Of a stretch of 64,000 bases of DNA, positions 1 to 11,871 are shown in pieces. The translations under genes were made by a program, and so were the position numbers. Within the stretch, counting starts at the first letter, position 1; every line of letters starts with the position of its first letter. The stretch comes from Coprinellus micaceus (Eukaryota > Basidiomycota > Agaricomycetes > Agaricales > Psathyrellaceae), in NCBI GenBank assembly GCA_951394405.1, contig OX596342.1, forward strand, positions 434,001 to 498,000, in the 5' to 3' direction. The notes beneath the pieces were generated by a model. The model had not been told where the DNA came from and made no database searches. It saw nothing but the letters and a program-made list of their open reading frames with translations.

Positions 1-1
1 C

Positions 2-2217
2 GTCGATATAGCTGTGTCCATCTGGGGTGTCGAGCGCGAAACAGCGAACAAGATCCTTCAACTTCCCCTTACCCTCGACTCCGTGGCCGTGGAGAACTAC
101 AAGCGCCTCCCGACGGAAGGTGACCTTCACCAACCTTTCATCGACTTCGCCGAGGAGTTGCTTCAGAAGGTCCACGCGGCCCTTCACCCGAATGAGCCCT
201 TTGAGTCCTTCAAGGCCCGTGTCTGGGATAAGGAAGGCAACGCGTCCTTGCAGCATGGGGGGCGCTCTCGGAAGCCTGATATGCTCACTCTGTTCAAACC
301 GATGGCGGTGGACGCTGAGGTCCCCTGGTGGGGCCTCGTTAAGCACATTATCGAGATGAAGCATGACACCAACAAGGTCGCCGTCTCACAGGAGAAGAGC
401 GCCGATACGAATGACGAATCCCACCCTGTTAATCAGCAGCCCGATGTCCCCAATCGCGCAGTCAAGAGCGTCAGCACCAAGCCAAAGGTGCCCTCTCGCT
501 TGAACCCCGTTGTAGGCTCCTCCCATGGCCGCGATTCCACCCATACGGCCGATAGTGACCTAACCCAGACCTCGGGCATGGTTGTGTCTGTCGCCGCCAG
601 TTCGAAGGGCAAAGGGAAAAGGAACATCGACGAGGTACTCGCAGAAGACGACGAAAACGCCGTGGAAGAAGAGGAGCAGGCAGTCAAGCGCCGCAAGCTT
701 GCCGGAAAGCTGAAGGAGGACCATTTACAATTGGCAACCTACGCTGTCGAGGCGATGAGCGCGACCAGCCGAAACTGGGTTGCGGGGACCTTAGTCGACA
801 CTTGCGAAGTCACGGTCCTTCTTCTCGACAGGCACATGGTCGCCCGTACTACCACCTTCAACTTCGACACCGATGTTACAAAGTTTGCGCTCATGATCTA
901 CGCAATGACCCGATGCAACCGCCTTCAAGCGGGATTCGATCCTCATCTCCGCGCCTCGCTCTCCCAGATCACGGAATCGGAGGCAGAGACCACCGCAACC
1001 CAGGTACCGGAAGAGCTACCCGTTCCATCCCTCATCGGATCCTACTTCGAGTTTCCCCAAAAGAAGGCGGGCGCCAACGGTTCTACCACCGATGACGACT
1101 CGGAGGCTCCTCCTCTCCGCCTCAAGATCACTGGGATTATCCGCCAGCCCGATGACCTCATCAGCCGTGGGACGACCGTTTACAAGGTCAAGGTCGTCGG
1201 AGAAGATGGAAAGCTATCGGAGCAGGACTATGCCCTGAAACTCAGCTGGCCTTTGAAGCAGCGACCCTCTGAGATTGATGTCATCCAGCACCTCAAGGCA
1301 AAGCTCCCAGCTGAGCTTCACGCTCACCTTCCTTCCCTCACCTTCTCTACCTCTTTCTCTGGCGAGCAGCTCTCTCTCCCTTGGACTAAGTTGGGGGGCA
1401 CCCTCAACCTTAATACGCAGAACTTCCAAGAGCGTACCCTGCGAGCAATGCTTGCGGACTACTACCACAAATTATGGGAGGCCGGCAGCCCCGCAGCTTT
1501 CAAGCAGGCTTGGCTAGATTGCGTCGAATGTGAGTTTTACAAATGCACCATGTGGTATGCAGGTCCTGACGCCTGACGCACTTACCACCAGGTCATTACG
1601 AGGCTTTCAGGACTGGAAAGGTCTTGCATCGAGACCTCAGCGAGAATAATCTAATGGTCGACTTCGTCAATGAAGAGGTCAAGGGCGTCGTAAACGATTG
1701 GGATATGGCGAAGTTCGAGGGTTCCAACGACTCCACCTCCGCTGCGCACCATCGTACCGGCACACCTCCCTTCATGGCTATCGACCTTCTCTTAGGCAGG
1801 GCCTGGGGTCACCCCTATCGCTATGACCTGGAGTCTTTCTTCTACATCCTCCTTTGGGCCGCGATCCACTACGACCTGAAACAGAGGAAGAAGTTGAGGA
1901 AGGTTCACTCGGTCCTGAAAGGATGGATCTCGAACGACATGCAAGCTAACGCTACCGCCAAGGATGTATTTGTCACCGGGGACGCCAGCTACGACGCCGT
2001 CTATGGTGCAATCAGGAAGGAGTTCAAGGAAATCAAAGAGACTCTCATCGTACCCCTCCACAATCTATTCTGCGACGCGTTGACGTCCCGTTCGGTTGCA
2101 CGCAAGCGTCGCAAGACCGACTACGACTACGTTACCTGCGATGGCATCCTCACCTTCCACACCTTCATGGAGGCCATCAACGTCAAGCCCCGCTGGGCCA
2201 CCAAATCCGACACCTAG
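2..2217 (+). CDS. FunK1 fungal-type protein kinase, 5' end outside the window
   Basis: A serine/threonine kinase-like protein of the fungal FunK1 family, which is strongly expanded in Agaricomycetes; substrates are unknown. The frame is open from base 2, so the true start lies upstream. Exon 1 ends at 1529, the intron is 1530-1591 (62 nt, GTGAGT...CAG) and exon 2 runs 1592-2217, giving 717 visible residues. The splice restores the family block around CHYEAFRTGKVLHRDLSENN, with catalytic Asp in HRDLSENN (about 1627-1650). A DWD triplet (about 1696) replaces DFG, GTPPFMA (about 1759) is the activation-segment end, and a VAIK-like lysine lies in DYALKLSW (about 1231). The middle (about residues 130-220) is low complexity and acidic. 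Family identification is firm; activity is inferred from retained residues. Confidence 0.9.
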
Positions 2218-3577
2218 GATATCGTAGACATTTCCACACTTCTACTCTTTCTTTTGTTCCATCTGTTTTCTTTTCCCCGAACGTCGTTGCTCTTTGTATC
2301 ATTTGTAGCGTATTCGATCAGCGTTTCTTCCCACGAGTATTTTACTTCATTTCATAACACGACCTCTGCTTGCTCATGTATCACACACTCCTGGCCCACC
2401 ACGATAATACAACCGACCTAAGTACGTTGAATGAGCAGGCAGCGGAAACCCGAGCGCCGCAGCGAGGCTGCGACCTTACCTAGGAATGTACCTTTGGACG
2501 AACCATATAGGCTTCCTCTCATCGAGGAGGAGCACTTTTGACAGAGTGCCTGAGATTGTGCCTGTCCCCAGTGGCCTATGCGTGCTTTTTGGCGTGCTGC
2601 ATGAGTAACGGCTTACGGTTCAACTTGACCTGCCACCTGCGTCCTCCGCGAGTCTGTTCGAGTTCTGAGGCCGTCGTCCGCTCGAATTGTTTCCCCTATT
2701 CGCCTCGGATGATTGATTTCATTTAAGCGCCTAGGGCCGCCGACCCGTGGCGGAAAGTGGAACTTCATCCATGAGCTACTGCCCCGCAGTATGCAAAGGG
2801 TGCCAGCCAGGGTGCCAAGCGGTTCTATCCTAACTCATGGCAGGAGCCAGGCGTGACGGGATCGACGTCAACGACTTCGCATGGTGAAGTCGTACTCCCG
2901 TATGTGGGTGCTGGCACCAACAGTTTCGACCTATGACGGTGTCATGATGAAATTGAGCTCTCCCTTCACATTCGACGCAGTTTGCGTTTCGGATTCTGAT
3001 CGTCCCTCCCCGTGGCGCACCCAGGCCTCAAGTTCATCCAGGCCTTCCGAGGAACGTCTTCGCCGACTTTGCGGCGTCTGGAGAGAGGCTTCTGTCAGAA
3101 CCCAGGCCCCCGTCTTGGACGCTGTGCTGCGACTCGCCTCCGGAACTTGTGGTGTACCTGTGGTAAGTCAACGCTATGTCAAGCCTCGAAATTCGTGCAT
3201 TCCGTACAGGACCTGACGCAGAGGATATGGGGGAGAGGAGTTGCCACGGGTTGGAGGTGCACAGGAAAGCGTTGTGGAGCATCAACGAACGTTGGTTCGT
3301 AGGCGAGGACGGCGGCTTGGGAAGTTGTGGCACCGGCGCCTGTACCCTAACCTCTTCTCTTCTTGTGACATGGTGGTGCCCGCTCCCGAAGGTCAACGGC
3401 CACCAAGGACTGAAATGCAGAGTGTTTTCAGTACGTCGCCAGTACGGTACAGTGGAGATCATAAGCAGGATCCGGGATAAGCTGAAGGGAGAGGTATTCA
3501 AGAAAGCAAAGCAAGCATACAGTGGCAAAAATACAAACAGAATCGTTCCAAACTAGCAGGCGTAACATCGTACACAA
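2218..3577. other. Intergenic region between convergent genes
   Basis: The 3' flanks of the FunK1 gene (plus) and the ECM14-like gene (minus) meet here. Short open frames exist on both strands around 2880-3560, one with a donor-like GGTAAGTC near 3160, but none forms a convincing spliced gene and no family is recognised. It may contain a decayed gene. Confidence 0.4.
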
Positions 3578-5084
3578 TCACAATTTACCTGGGATGGACA
3601 TTAGTGAAGGCGCAATACTCCCGAAATCACAGCGGCACTCACGATCCTTCTTCGCAGCAATGAACCTGCCAAGGTAGTGCAACATCCCTGCAGTCTCCTC
3701 GCCGACCGGACGAATGTACTTCGAAGGTAGGGAGAAGCCATAGGTGCCAGTGTCCCTGAGGTGGACGGCGTACGAGTACTTGACTCCGGCACGAGAGTAC
3801 ATCCAGTCGAGGATGTTTCCTGGAGCTTCGTAGAGATTGTCACACACCCTGCCGGCATCGAAGTGTACACCATGGGCAGCTTTGATGGCTTGAGCGGCGC
3901 CGTACGCAGCCTCGGTCAAATCCTCGATATCCTTGGGTTGTCGTTTGCACGAATACGAATACGGGGTCGAGACTAGGGGTGGTGAGCGTCGGAGATTATA
4001 GAGAGTTTCGCAACTACTCACTCATCTGGCCGTAGCTTCGTAGATCGAGGAACCCTATGAGGTCGGGAAGTGTAGCGACATAGTTCGCAACGCCGTTGAC
4101 TTCAGGCGATTGGAAGGGCCTGTTCCCGGGGTACCAGTGCGTGCATGGATGTACGGGGACATCTGGTCTGAACGCACCCTCGACAGGCTCGTGGTGCCAT
4201 TTATATCCCCAGTTCCTGTTCGTATCGAGCCCTTTGCACCCTACGTGTGGAGCAAGCGTCTGTCGGTTCTTGTACCAGTAGCGGTCGGTTTCCCAGGTGT
4301 AAACGTAACCGTCCGGATTTGGGCTGGGGATGAAATGGAAGTTGAACACGTCGAGGAGGTGGTTGAGAGAGTGGGGCTCGGACGAGTTGACGAGGAGAGC
4401 ATGTGCGAGGTAGAGCGAGGTAGAAGTCGCGACCCACTCTCGGCCGTGCTGGGCACCAACCACGATGAAATTGAGCTTGGAAGTGGTGGGGTGCTTCTTC
4501 TTCTTCTTCTTCTTCCCGTGCTCCTCCAACTTCGTTGCATCTCCCGGCTTTGAGACCGTCAGGGCGAGCAAATCCCTTCCCTCCTCCGTCAATCCAATCC
4601 TGGTCAACTTCGCCATATCGGGGTACTCCTCCGTGAGCTTGCGCATGAACCCATCCGTCTCCTCCAGAGGGTGATAACTTTCATGGAAAGTGGAGTTCGC
4701 GACAGAACCGAGGTCCCAGTCTGTCTCTCCTTTCGTTCGAGGGTGTGCCCCTATCCATCGGGGAATCGTCGTGGTCGTGTGCGGTAAATGCTCGAGATCT
4801 GTTGGTAACTCAGAAGCCTCTGACGGCCAGTAGATATCAATATGGGACTTCGTTACACCCCAGATGTCGAGCTCATGGCTCTACAGAGTGTTCAGCTCCC
4901 GCAATCATTTTCCCGGATCCAAATTCGAGCGCACCTGAGCTAGTGCAATGACCGATTTCTTCAGTTCATCGGTAACGTTGAATCGTCTCAAGGTTCCAGC
5001 AGTCCTTGGAGAATTCAGAACTTCCTGGCCGTAGCCATGGACGAGGGAGATGAGCGCGGAAACCAAGCAGAGCCAGGTTTTCAT
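3578..5084 (-). CDS. ECM14: ECM14-like inactive metallocarboxypeptidase (M14)
   Basis: A secretory M14-fold protein of the fungal ECM14 group, members of which are described as inactive carboxypeptidase-like proteins linked to the cell wall. Four exons join in frame to 449 aa: 5084-4935, 4880-4022, 3972-3643, 3588-3578, with introns of 49-54 nt. A signal peptide (about residues 1-18) is followed by a propeptide and the peptidase-like domain. The first zinc ligands are present in QHGREW (His195, Glu198). The usual third ligand His is Arg331 in DLRSYGQ, and the usual catalytic Glu is His407 in VHLRDTG. Cysteines and the NPDGY and DTNRNW motifs are kept. A run of seven lysines (173-179) comes from a CTT microsatellite. 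ATG at 5084 was chosen because it opens the signal peptide; an in-frame ATG lies 12 codons upstream. Confidence 0.88.
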
Positions 5085-5726
5085 CGTGGTAGAGAACCAA
5101 GCAACAACCCTGTGCATCATGGCAGCAATTAGCGGTCGGTAAACGCCGAGCCCCTATTTCAGAAGCCCCTGGACGCCTATATCGGTCACAAGACCCCAAA
5201 TTCAAAGATGAGGCACTTTAGGAAGAGAAGAACATGAGGCTATGTAAATGACACAGAACCGTGTATAACTGTGGAGTCGGATGAACGAACGTTCGAGTTT
5301 CTATATACAGTGGTGAAGAAGGGCTTGGATGGTTTGCTTATGCCAAGTTTTTGAAAAGGTCCTTGGAACGAGAGATGAATAGGATGGGTGAATGAAGGAT
5401 ACTACTGTCTAGATTAGTGCGCAGAAGGTATAATGAGTAATGCAGAGAACCGATTGTCCAATATGATTTGAGGAGACGAGAGTAGAGATTCGATCCAAAT
5501 CGGTTAGTCTCGACTCAATCACGTCCGCTAGCGGACGGTCTTGTCGGAATGTGAAGGTTTTTGTAGTGCAGTGTGATTTCAAATGATAGACCCATGTGCC
5601 GCGTGTGCCGCCCACCTGCCGCGAGATCCGACTGACGGAATTCACCGAGAATGACATCACAGCGTGACAGGACGCGATTATTCCGATAACGAGCTTTAAT
5701 CGACGCGTCGCAGTGTGGCGACGTTC
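5085..5726. promoter_or_regulatory. Divergent intergenic region
   Basis: About 640 bp separate the minus-strand ECM14-like gene from the plus-strand RecQ-like start. It must contain the ECM14-like promoter. No clear TATA box or other conserved element could be assigned. Confidence 0.4.
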
Positions 5727-6149
5727 ATGGACGAAAACGAGCCACCAACAACACCCAAGAAGTCAAAACACCCCCAGAGAAGTATCTCCACCACACCCAT
5801 ACCCTTCCCCACCCCGCGACGCCGCAAGACACCGGCACCTTCTCCAGTTCGATCCCCCGCTCAACCACCATGGCCTCGACTGAAGCGGCGTGTTTCTCGA
5901 GATGCGGTCGCCGATGCCACAGAGAAGATCTTCGGCTACCGACCTCGCCAATGGCAGCTAGAGGTCATGGAGAAGGCCCTGGAAGGGAATGACTGCATAG
6001 TCATTGCAGGCACTGGGTCTGGAAAGTCGTTGGTGTACGCCCTTCTGGCGATCGCGGCAGAGCTGGCACAGGGTTCGGGGACCGTTATTGTTGTTTGCCC
6101 GCTTAGAACGTGTCGGCCTCGCTTTCATCGCCGATTTGGCCATCGCTAG
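5727..6149 (+). pseudogene. Truncated RecQ-type DNA helicase, N-terminal fragment
   Basis: The start of a RecQ-family DEAD/DEAH helicase. ATG at 5727 opens a basic, proline-rich N-terminus of about 65 residues, then the RecQ motif 0 region (FGYRPRQWQLEVM), the Walker A P-loop AGTGSGKSLVY (about 6013) and the start of motif Ia (VIVVCPL, about 6083). After CPL the homology stops abruptly. Seventeen unrelated residues, beginning RTCRPRF, lead to a stop at 6149. DEAH box, motifs III-VI, RQC and HRDC regions are all absent, and the next kilobase on this strand holds no helicase exon. It is either a fragment left by rearrangement or the donor end of a transposition. The family call is firm; loss of function is inferred from the missing motifs. 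Confidence 0.8.
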
Positions 6150-7637
6150 AGGACAACCGACGCGACACTAATTGCTGCTAATTAGACGCGTCACCAGATT
6201 GTGACACCTGTGACAAGTCTTGGTCAGCCTGATGCCGCCATCAAGCCGCGCCTGGCGCTCACAAATCCAGTTCGCCGGCTGGTAGTTGGACTCTGCAGGA
6301 CAAGGTGAACTTACAGCTAATTTTTTTTTCATATTCGTGTACAAGAACACAAACTAAACAACACTCTCCCTTTTAGCTAGTGGATAGGGTAGCATACTGA
6401 CGAGAAAATGAGAGATTAAGACCAAATTGACACATCAGGTTTTTCGGTGGGTCCTGATATGGCCAGAGACATCAGATCGGATTGACACAAGGCTGATGTA
6501 CCTGTCAATTTATTTCCCAGATCCCTCTAGGATTACCATCACTTACCAGGCGTATATCAGAATGATCGTGCTCAAAAAAATATGGTATCGATGTCAGATG
6601 GTTCCGCCCAAACATCGGTCAGTTTCGCGGGCCGGTGATTCGACGACCACCCAACTTGGTGGCACAACATATGGCTAGGGTCGTGGTGCGGACCCGCTCT
6701 GGTTGATAGTGGAGGCCAGACGGTTCAACAGCGACTCCTGTCGGTGACCCTCCAAGCGAAGGATTCGCGCTGGCTCAATGGTGCTCTGCCAATCGTCCGG
6801 GCAAGGAAGAGCGGGGGGGATCTCACTGGGGTGCCTGGCGACTGACCGCCTGCGTGAGGAACGCCATCGTCATTGCTGGATCCATTTAGTAGCTGGGAGG
6901 AGCCATATAGGACCTATTGAAGGTTCCCACTCCGGGTGTCAGATTGGGCTCGCTTTTGAGGCGATATGTTTCTAAAAATTCCGGGAGACAGACCTCAACC
7001 AAAAATACCCGATTCTTCACTGATGTCTCGTCATTTTGGAGCTTGAAGGGGGCCAAGATCCTCCTCCACACTCTTGATCCTGTGTTTGAGATAATAGGTA
7101 CTTGTCCTTCCACGACAATACCCGCTCAGTTCTGCCTTAATTGGGATCTGATTCGAGGGTTTGGGCCATGCTCTAACAACCTTGAGTGAGGTCTTTCGGC
7201 CTCCTTGTCCGACCGCCCTCAAGGATGGTGACCCATTGAACTCTGGGCTTAGGAGGTACGACTGCCGTACGTGCATTTTCCGCCTGCAGTGTTTAGTCTG
7301 CGGAGCCAGGTGTATACAACCAAGGTACCCGTTTGAAAACTGGGGGTCCAGGGCACTGGGTGTGTATCCGTTCAGAAATGGGCCATGCTTGCTTGGACTC
7401 CTACCAATTCCTACCACCGCTACCACTACTACCACCACTACCACCGCCATACCGTCCAGTGGTACCTTTGGCTGGCTTATGAGACATCCGGCAGCGGTCG
7501 AATCTAAAGAGACCTTTCTGGCGGCTATGTAGGTTGATCGGCGGGGCGTGTAAAAGCTGAAATTTGAAACATATTTACTAGGGGGGACGTCACAAACCCG
7601 GTCTATTTCGTGATATCAGCCCCGCATACTAGGAGCT
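6150..7637. other. Gene-poor stretch after the RecQ fragment
   Basis: No spliced gene or known domain was recognised on either strand. It holds a trinucleotide (TAC/CAC) microsatellite at about 7400-7450. An eroded transposon is possible, but no terminal repeats were found. Confidence 0.35.
7400..7450. repeat. (TACCAC)-type trinucleotide microsatellite
   Basis: Imperfect CTACCACTACTACCACC-type triplets over about 50 bp, read directly. It makes poly-Thr or poly-Val runs in the overlapping open frames, which explains why those frames look open. Confidence 0.75.
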
Positions 7638-9991
7638 TTACGCTCCAATCTCCTTCGTACTCCGAGGCTTCGAGTTATGCCCATCGTCCGCTTCGGCACA
7701 TGGCGGGTTTGTTAGGTCGACAATGACACTGGATCCGCTTTGAGGTTGGTCATTGCATGGGATCAGGGTGGGCAAAGAAGTGTCGGCGTGCCATGATCTA
7801 GCGAGTGATTGGACGAGCGAGACGTGGCGGACACTATCCTGAAAACAGAGACGGGATTCAGCTGAGTGGAAACATGACCCCATGATACACCCACTCTCAC
7901 CTGAAATCGCATCCCATGCATGCCAGCAGCAATTACAAGATCGTCTTGGTGCTCCAAAGTTCGTGGGGCGGCGACCCGGTAGCTCTTCGAGACGAGGTGC
8001 CCATACGCTTCTCGGGCGTTCAGGCTGGGGAGCGCTCCCTACCATTCAGCCGGATAGATGCGTGAAAATGCTAGGACTAACCTCCATAGAGTAGATACGA
8101 CGTAGACTGCTTACGGAGTTAGCTTTCAACTACCAGGAATCAGACAATGGAACCGCTCACTATGAGTGATAGCGTAGAAGAATGTCGTGCTTTCGTGCAT
8201 AGTTAGGTATATGCCAACGGCGTGGGTTCGTGAATACTGAACACTTACAACACATAGGTGGCGGGTTGGACGAAAAACTGCCATAGTCCGGTGTCAAGTT
8301 CAAGATCAGGGGATTTAATACGGTGAAGTCCTCACCAGCAATGCGCCGACAATAGTGAAGATGCTGCAACGATAGATGGAGCTTCAAGCCATTGAACTGG
8401 GGGAATAAGGCTCACCTAATTGCGATTGCTTTATAAAAAGTGGTTTGGATGACCCTATCAATGAACTCCTTCAAACTGAGGACAACTTGTCAGCTTGAGG
8501 TGACAGCGTTCGTACGCAGAAACCCACGGATTTCCACGAGCTAGGCTCCTCCATTTCTCTCTCATCAAGAAACAGAGGGACGAGCCTGACATGGTCTCAC
8601 ATACGAGGGCCGTGGAGGATTGGATTGCAACCGTGGCTCTCTAGTAAAGCACTTGTTAGTGTATTTGCAACGACGTCCTGGGATGTGTACCCACCATGAC
8701 GGCGTTCGCGTCAGCGTAGAGCAAGCTACGGCGTTTTCCAATTATGCTGCAGTAAAAGTAGGTTAGGCATGGGACAGCTAGAAGTCGAGATGACGGGCAC
8801 ATTTGAGCGACGTAAACTAGAATGTAACCGATTAGCTTCAGTCCTCAACCACGGTCGCCCCGCTTCCTAGAGACTCACATATTCCGGCGCCTGTAGATAG
8901 GACATAGAAACAATTATTAAAGTGGCATAATCTTTTGCAACTTGGTACGCACATAACGTCAGGAGGGCGGCGACGAGCTGAACGACAACACTTCAGTTGG
9001 AACCCGGACGTTACAGTGCGAGGAATAGACTCGCCGTAATCCCGACAATGCCACGATGAAGCCAGATGCGCGGGGAGACTTTCGTTACTGAGAGGATCCC
9101 GTCAGTAGTCGGCGTATGGGGGGACAAGTGGCAGAACACCGTACATTGCCATGTCCTGATGCATGTATACCTATAGCGATGTCAGCGAAGCGATATAACA
9201 GTGAGGCTTACACATACATTTGTGCGATAAACGCGGTGAGATACTGAGGACGTCATCGGTGCGTTTCTCGGAAAGATGGGACCGCTCGGCGACTCACAAC
9301 AGCGATGAAACTAGCCTAGAGGCGTGGGTGATATCGTGAGTTGACGACACTCCTCTCTCAGCTCGAGTCAGGGATATGCTCACTGGGGCGATCCTGAAAG
9401 GGGTGTTAGCATGGCCGCAAGCCTGGATATGATAAAACGGTACTCACATCATCCAACGGTCGAAGACACCAGGCTCCTCATCCGAGGGCCCTGAGAGAAA
9501 GTCGTAGAAGCAGAGGAAGGCGAAGGTGGCTTGGAGACTAGAGACCAAGCTTAAACGTGGAGCAGTCTATGAGCGGCCCCACTTGCAGATAGAAGGACAG
9601 AGAGTGCTTAGATTTACATCAGAAGGACCACAACCGCCTTCGTGAGCGGCGGGTCACGGGCGAATGTCTTCAACTTGAAATATTGGCTAACTGTGACCTG
9701 GAATAACAAGCGCAGAAAGGTTCCCCCAGTCGCAAAAATCGGATTGTCAGCGACGAAGGTTTGCTGTGTACGGGATGAAAGAGGGTCTATACGAACCATG
9801 CTCAAGATGTATAACCTGAAGGGAAAAATGGTAAGGTAAGTGTCTCCGGACCAGAGAGCAACCTCCAGCGTAACGCACATGGTGTTCACGGTTGCTGCTA
9901 CGAACTCCGGCCCCCGACTTGGGACGCCCGTCTCGCTGGCCGATCTCGAGAATCGCCAGACAGAATCATGCTGGTGGGGTTGAAGAATCAT
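7638..9991 (-). CDS. DUF6534-like multi-pass membrane protein, many small exons
   Basis: A hydrophobic protein resembling the basidiomycete seven-transmembrane DUF6534/DUF6533 families, whose function is unknown. Reading the minus strand gives a chain of short exons in the expected order. GPEFVAATVNTM (about 9910) opens TM1; VTVSQYFKLKTFARDP (about 9670) follows. Then come QATFAFLCFYDFLSG (about 9520), QYLTAFIAQMY (about 9220), IVGITASLFLAL (about 9030), an AIQSSTALVCETMSGSSLC block (about 8610), KEFIDRVIQTTFYK (about 8460) and the family signature SLNARE (about 8020). The polar tail DSVRHVSLVQSLA...STKEIGA ends at the stop at 7638. Most junctions have GT-AG ends. I did not verify every splice, and some TM exons (about 9100-9180 and 8180-8330) look eroded, so this could be a recent pseudogene. 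The ATG at 9991 is the furthest upstream candidate, not proven. Confidence 0.58.
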
Positions 9992-11871
9992 CTCCGAAGG
10001 TCGGCAGTGACCGGCTGGCTATGGCAGATTTTAGGAGTGAGGAGTCAAGAAGAGCGCTCGAAGGTGAAGGCCCCAACTCGGAGACTTACTGACCTTTAGG
10101 CCGCCGCCTCTTTCCGTGTTTGGGGAAAGTCACAGTCACGCCGGCTGCTCATAACGAAAAAGTGCTAATACTTAGTTATTGGAGCCTGGGATTTCGTCTC
10201 GAGGACTCAGGCTTCATCTTAATACACACTGACATCCCACGTTAAAACCGTCGTTGCCGTCCATTTCGAGTCTGAATTCCCCAGAATTGAGGTACTTATG
10301 CTGCTCCTTCTACCATGGGTCCTTCAACTCTTCTGTGGCGACGTGGAAAGTGGGCTCCAGTGTCGGGAGTCCATAACTTGAATATTCCGAACTTGAAGTC
10401 GACGACTCTTCCGATCTGGTCAGCACTGCAGTAGCACCATCACTGTGGTTCTGGCAGGAATTCTGTGGAGTAGAGCCGGTCATAACGCACGTAATCTTGA
10501 GTAGGTGGTAACCAAAGTAGGGCTTGACCAACTGACATTTTCTGATCCTTGCAATGCTCGGATTGAATGAAGTGTGGTGAGCGCATTTAAACTACCGAAT
10601 ACAGCGGAAATGGTCACCCTTGAGGACTCGGACCTGCTGCCCCCATGAGTTAATCGTCGGGGTAGACGGGGCAGCGGCAAGACGGGGTTGTAAAACACTG
10701 GACCAGAGCGTTAGTAGAACCAAAGGCCTAATAGAATACAACTCGCACTTAACGATGCACCAAGTCGATTCTTCATCCAACAATGGTACCGAGATACCGT
10801 TGCATAGTCCACCAGTCGACTAAAGCCGAGAAATGCTGAGCCTCATTCACCCACAGGGTTGAGAGGTAGTAGGACGTACGTACTTGACAAGCCTACAATG
10901 TTGGCGATGCCAGAGAACTGCGATTTCTATGGTGAGCGGGCGGCGAAGGCTAGCTGGGCCAAGATTATGAGGGCTTGGGTTGGCGTGATCATTACCGGCA
11001 CGAAGCCCCCATCTGAAGGTCGAACTTCTGTCATCGCCCCATCCCGGGCCAGTGAACTTGAAGGGGACTGATTGCTCGAACTTAGTGGTCGGCAATGAGT
11101 GAAACAACCGTTAAAATCTCATGTTGCAGTACGTGCCACGCGATCGCAACCGACCCAATGCACGGACGCCTCCCCAAGACGCGGTCCGGTCCTTCAAGTT
11201 GACATGAGAGGAAACCTTCCTGCCTGTGAGCTCAAGCAGAACACGTTTCCCAAGAAATTGAGTGTACAGGTGGTCCAGGTGTAGAAGCGATGTGGAGATT
11301 CTGATCTGTAACGCAACTGCCATCGATATACCAAGGAAGGGTTGAGTTATCTTCGACGATGCCCAGACGGGACTTGAACTCGCTCTCCGGTGATCGCGCA
11401 TTCTGTGGATGCCTCTGGTGACCGTGGTGCAAAAAACATATGTGTATGTCAACTAATAGCTAGATCGGATGACGAGCGGGGTGAGATAGAGTGCTCGAGC
11501 ACGCACCTGTGGCCCCCAACGCACTGAAGGGTCTTATGCGACGCCTCCATCGGATGTTCACTTTCGTCAAATCCGCCACGAAACAAGCTTCTTCCTTGCT
11601 TGACCGGCTTGAGAATGTGCCAACATGGCGAGAAACCTGAAGACCTAAGCAATGACCACCATGGCTCAGGTTTGGGCAAGATGGCGAACGAGAACCCAGT
11701 CACGGTGCTACGTGCTGATGGTTGGGAGCCAATCAAGCCAGAAGTGGCTGTGAAAAATGTCCCCGATATATCCAATTACGTACACACATTTGAACACGTT
11801 CGACGGGCGCTTACTTTCGATGTTATCATAATAGCACCCGAACAAATTCACGTTCTGATTCTCCGTACAAA
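9992..11871. other. Gene-poor stretch, no gene recognised
   Basis: Only short open frames. A 73-codon minus-strand frame (10310-10531) has a coding-like Ser/Glu-rich composition, but no neighbouring exons could be linked to it. Nothing else could be assigned. Confidence 0.35.

Noticed and set aside
10405..10425. Sequence CTCTTCCGATCT resembling the end of a sequencing adapter
   Set aside because: Only about 12 bases match, the surrounding sequence continues normally and reads open on the minus strand, so chance is the simpler explanation.
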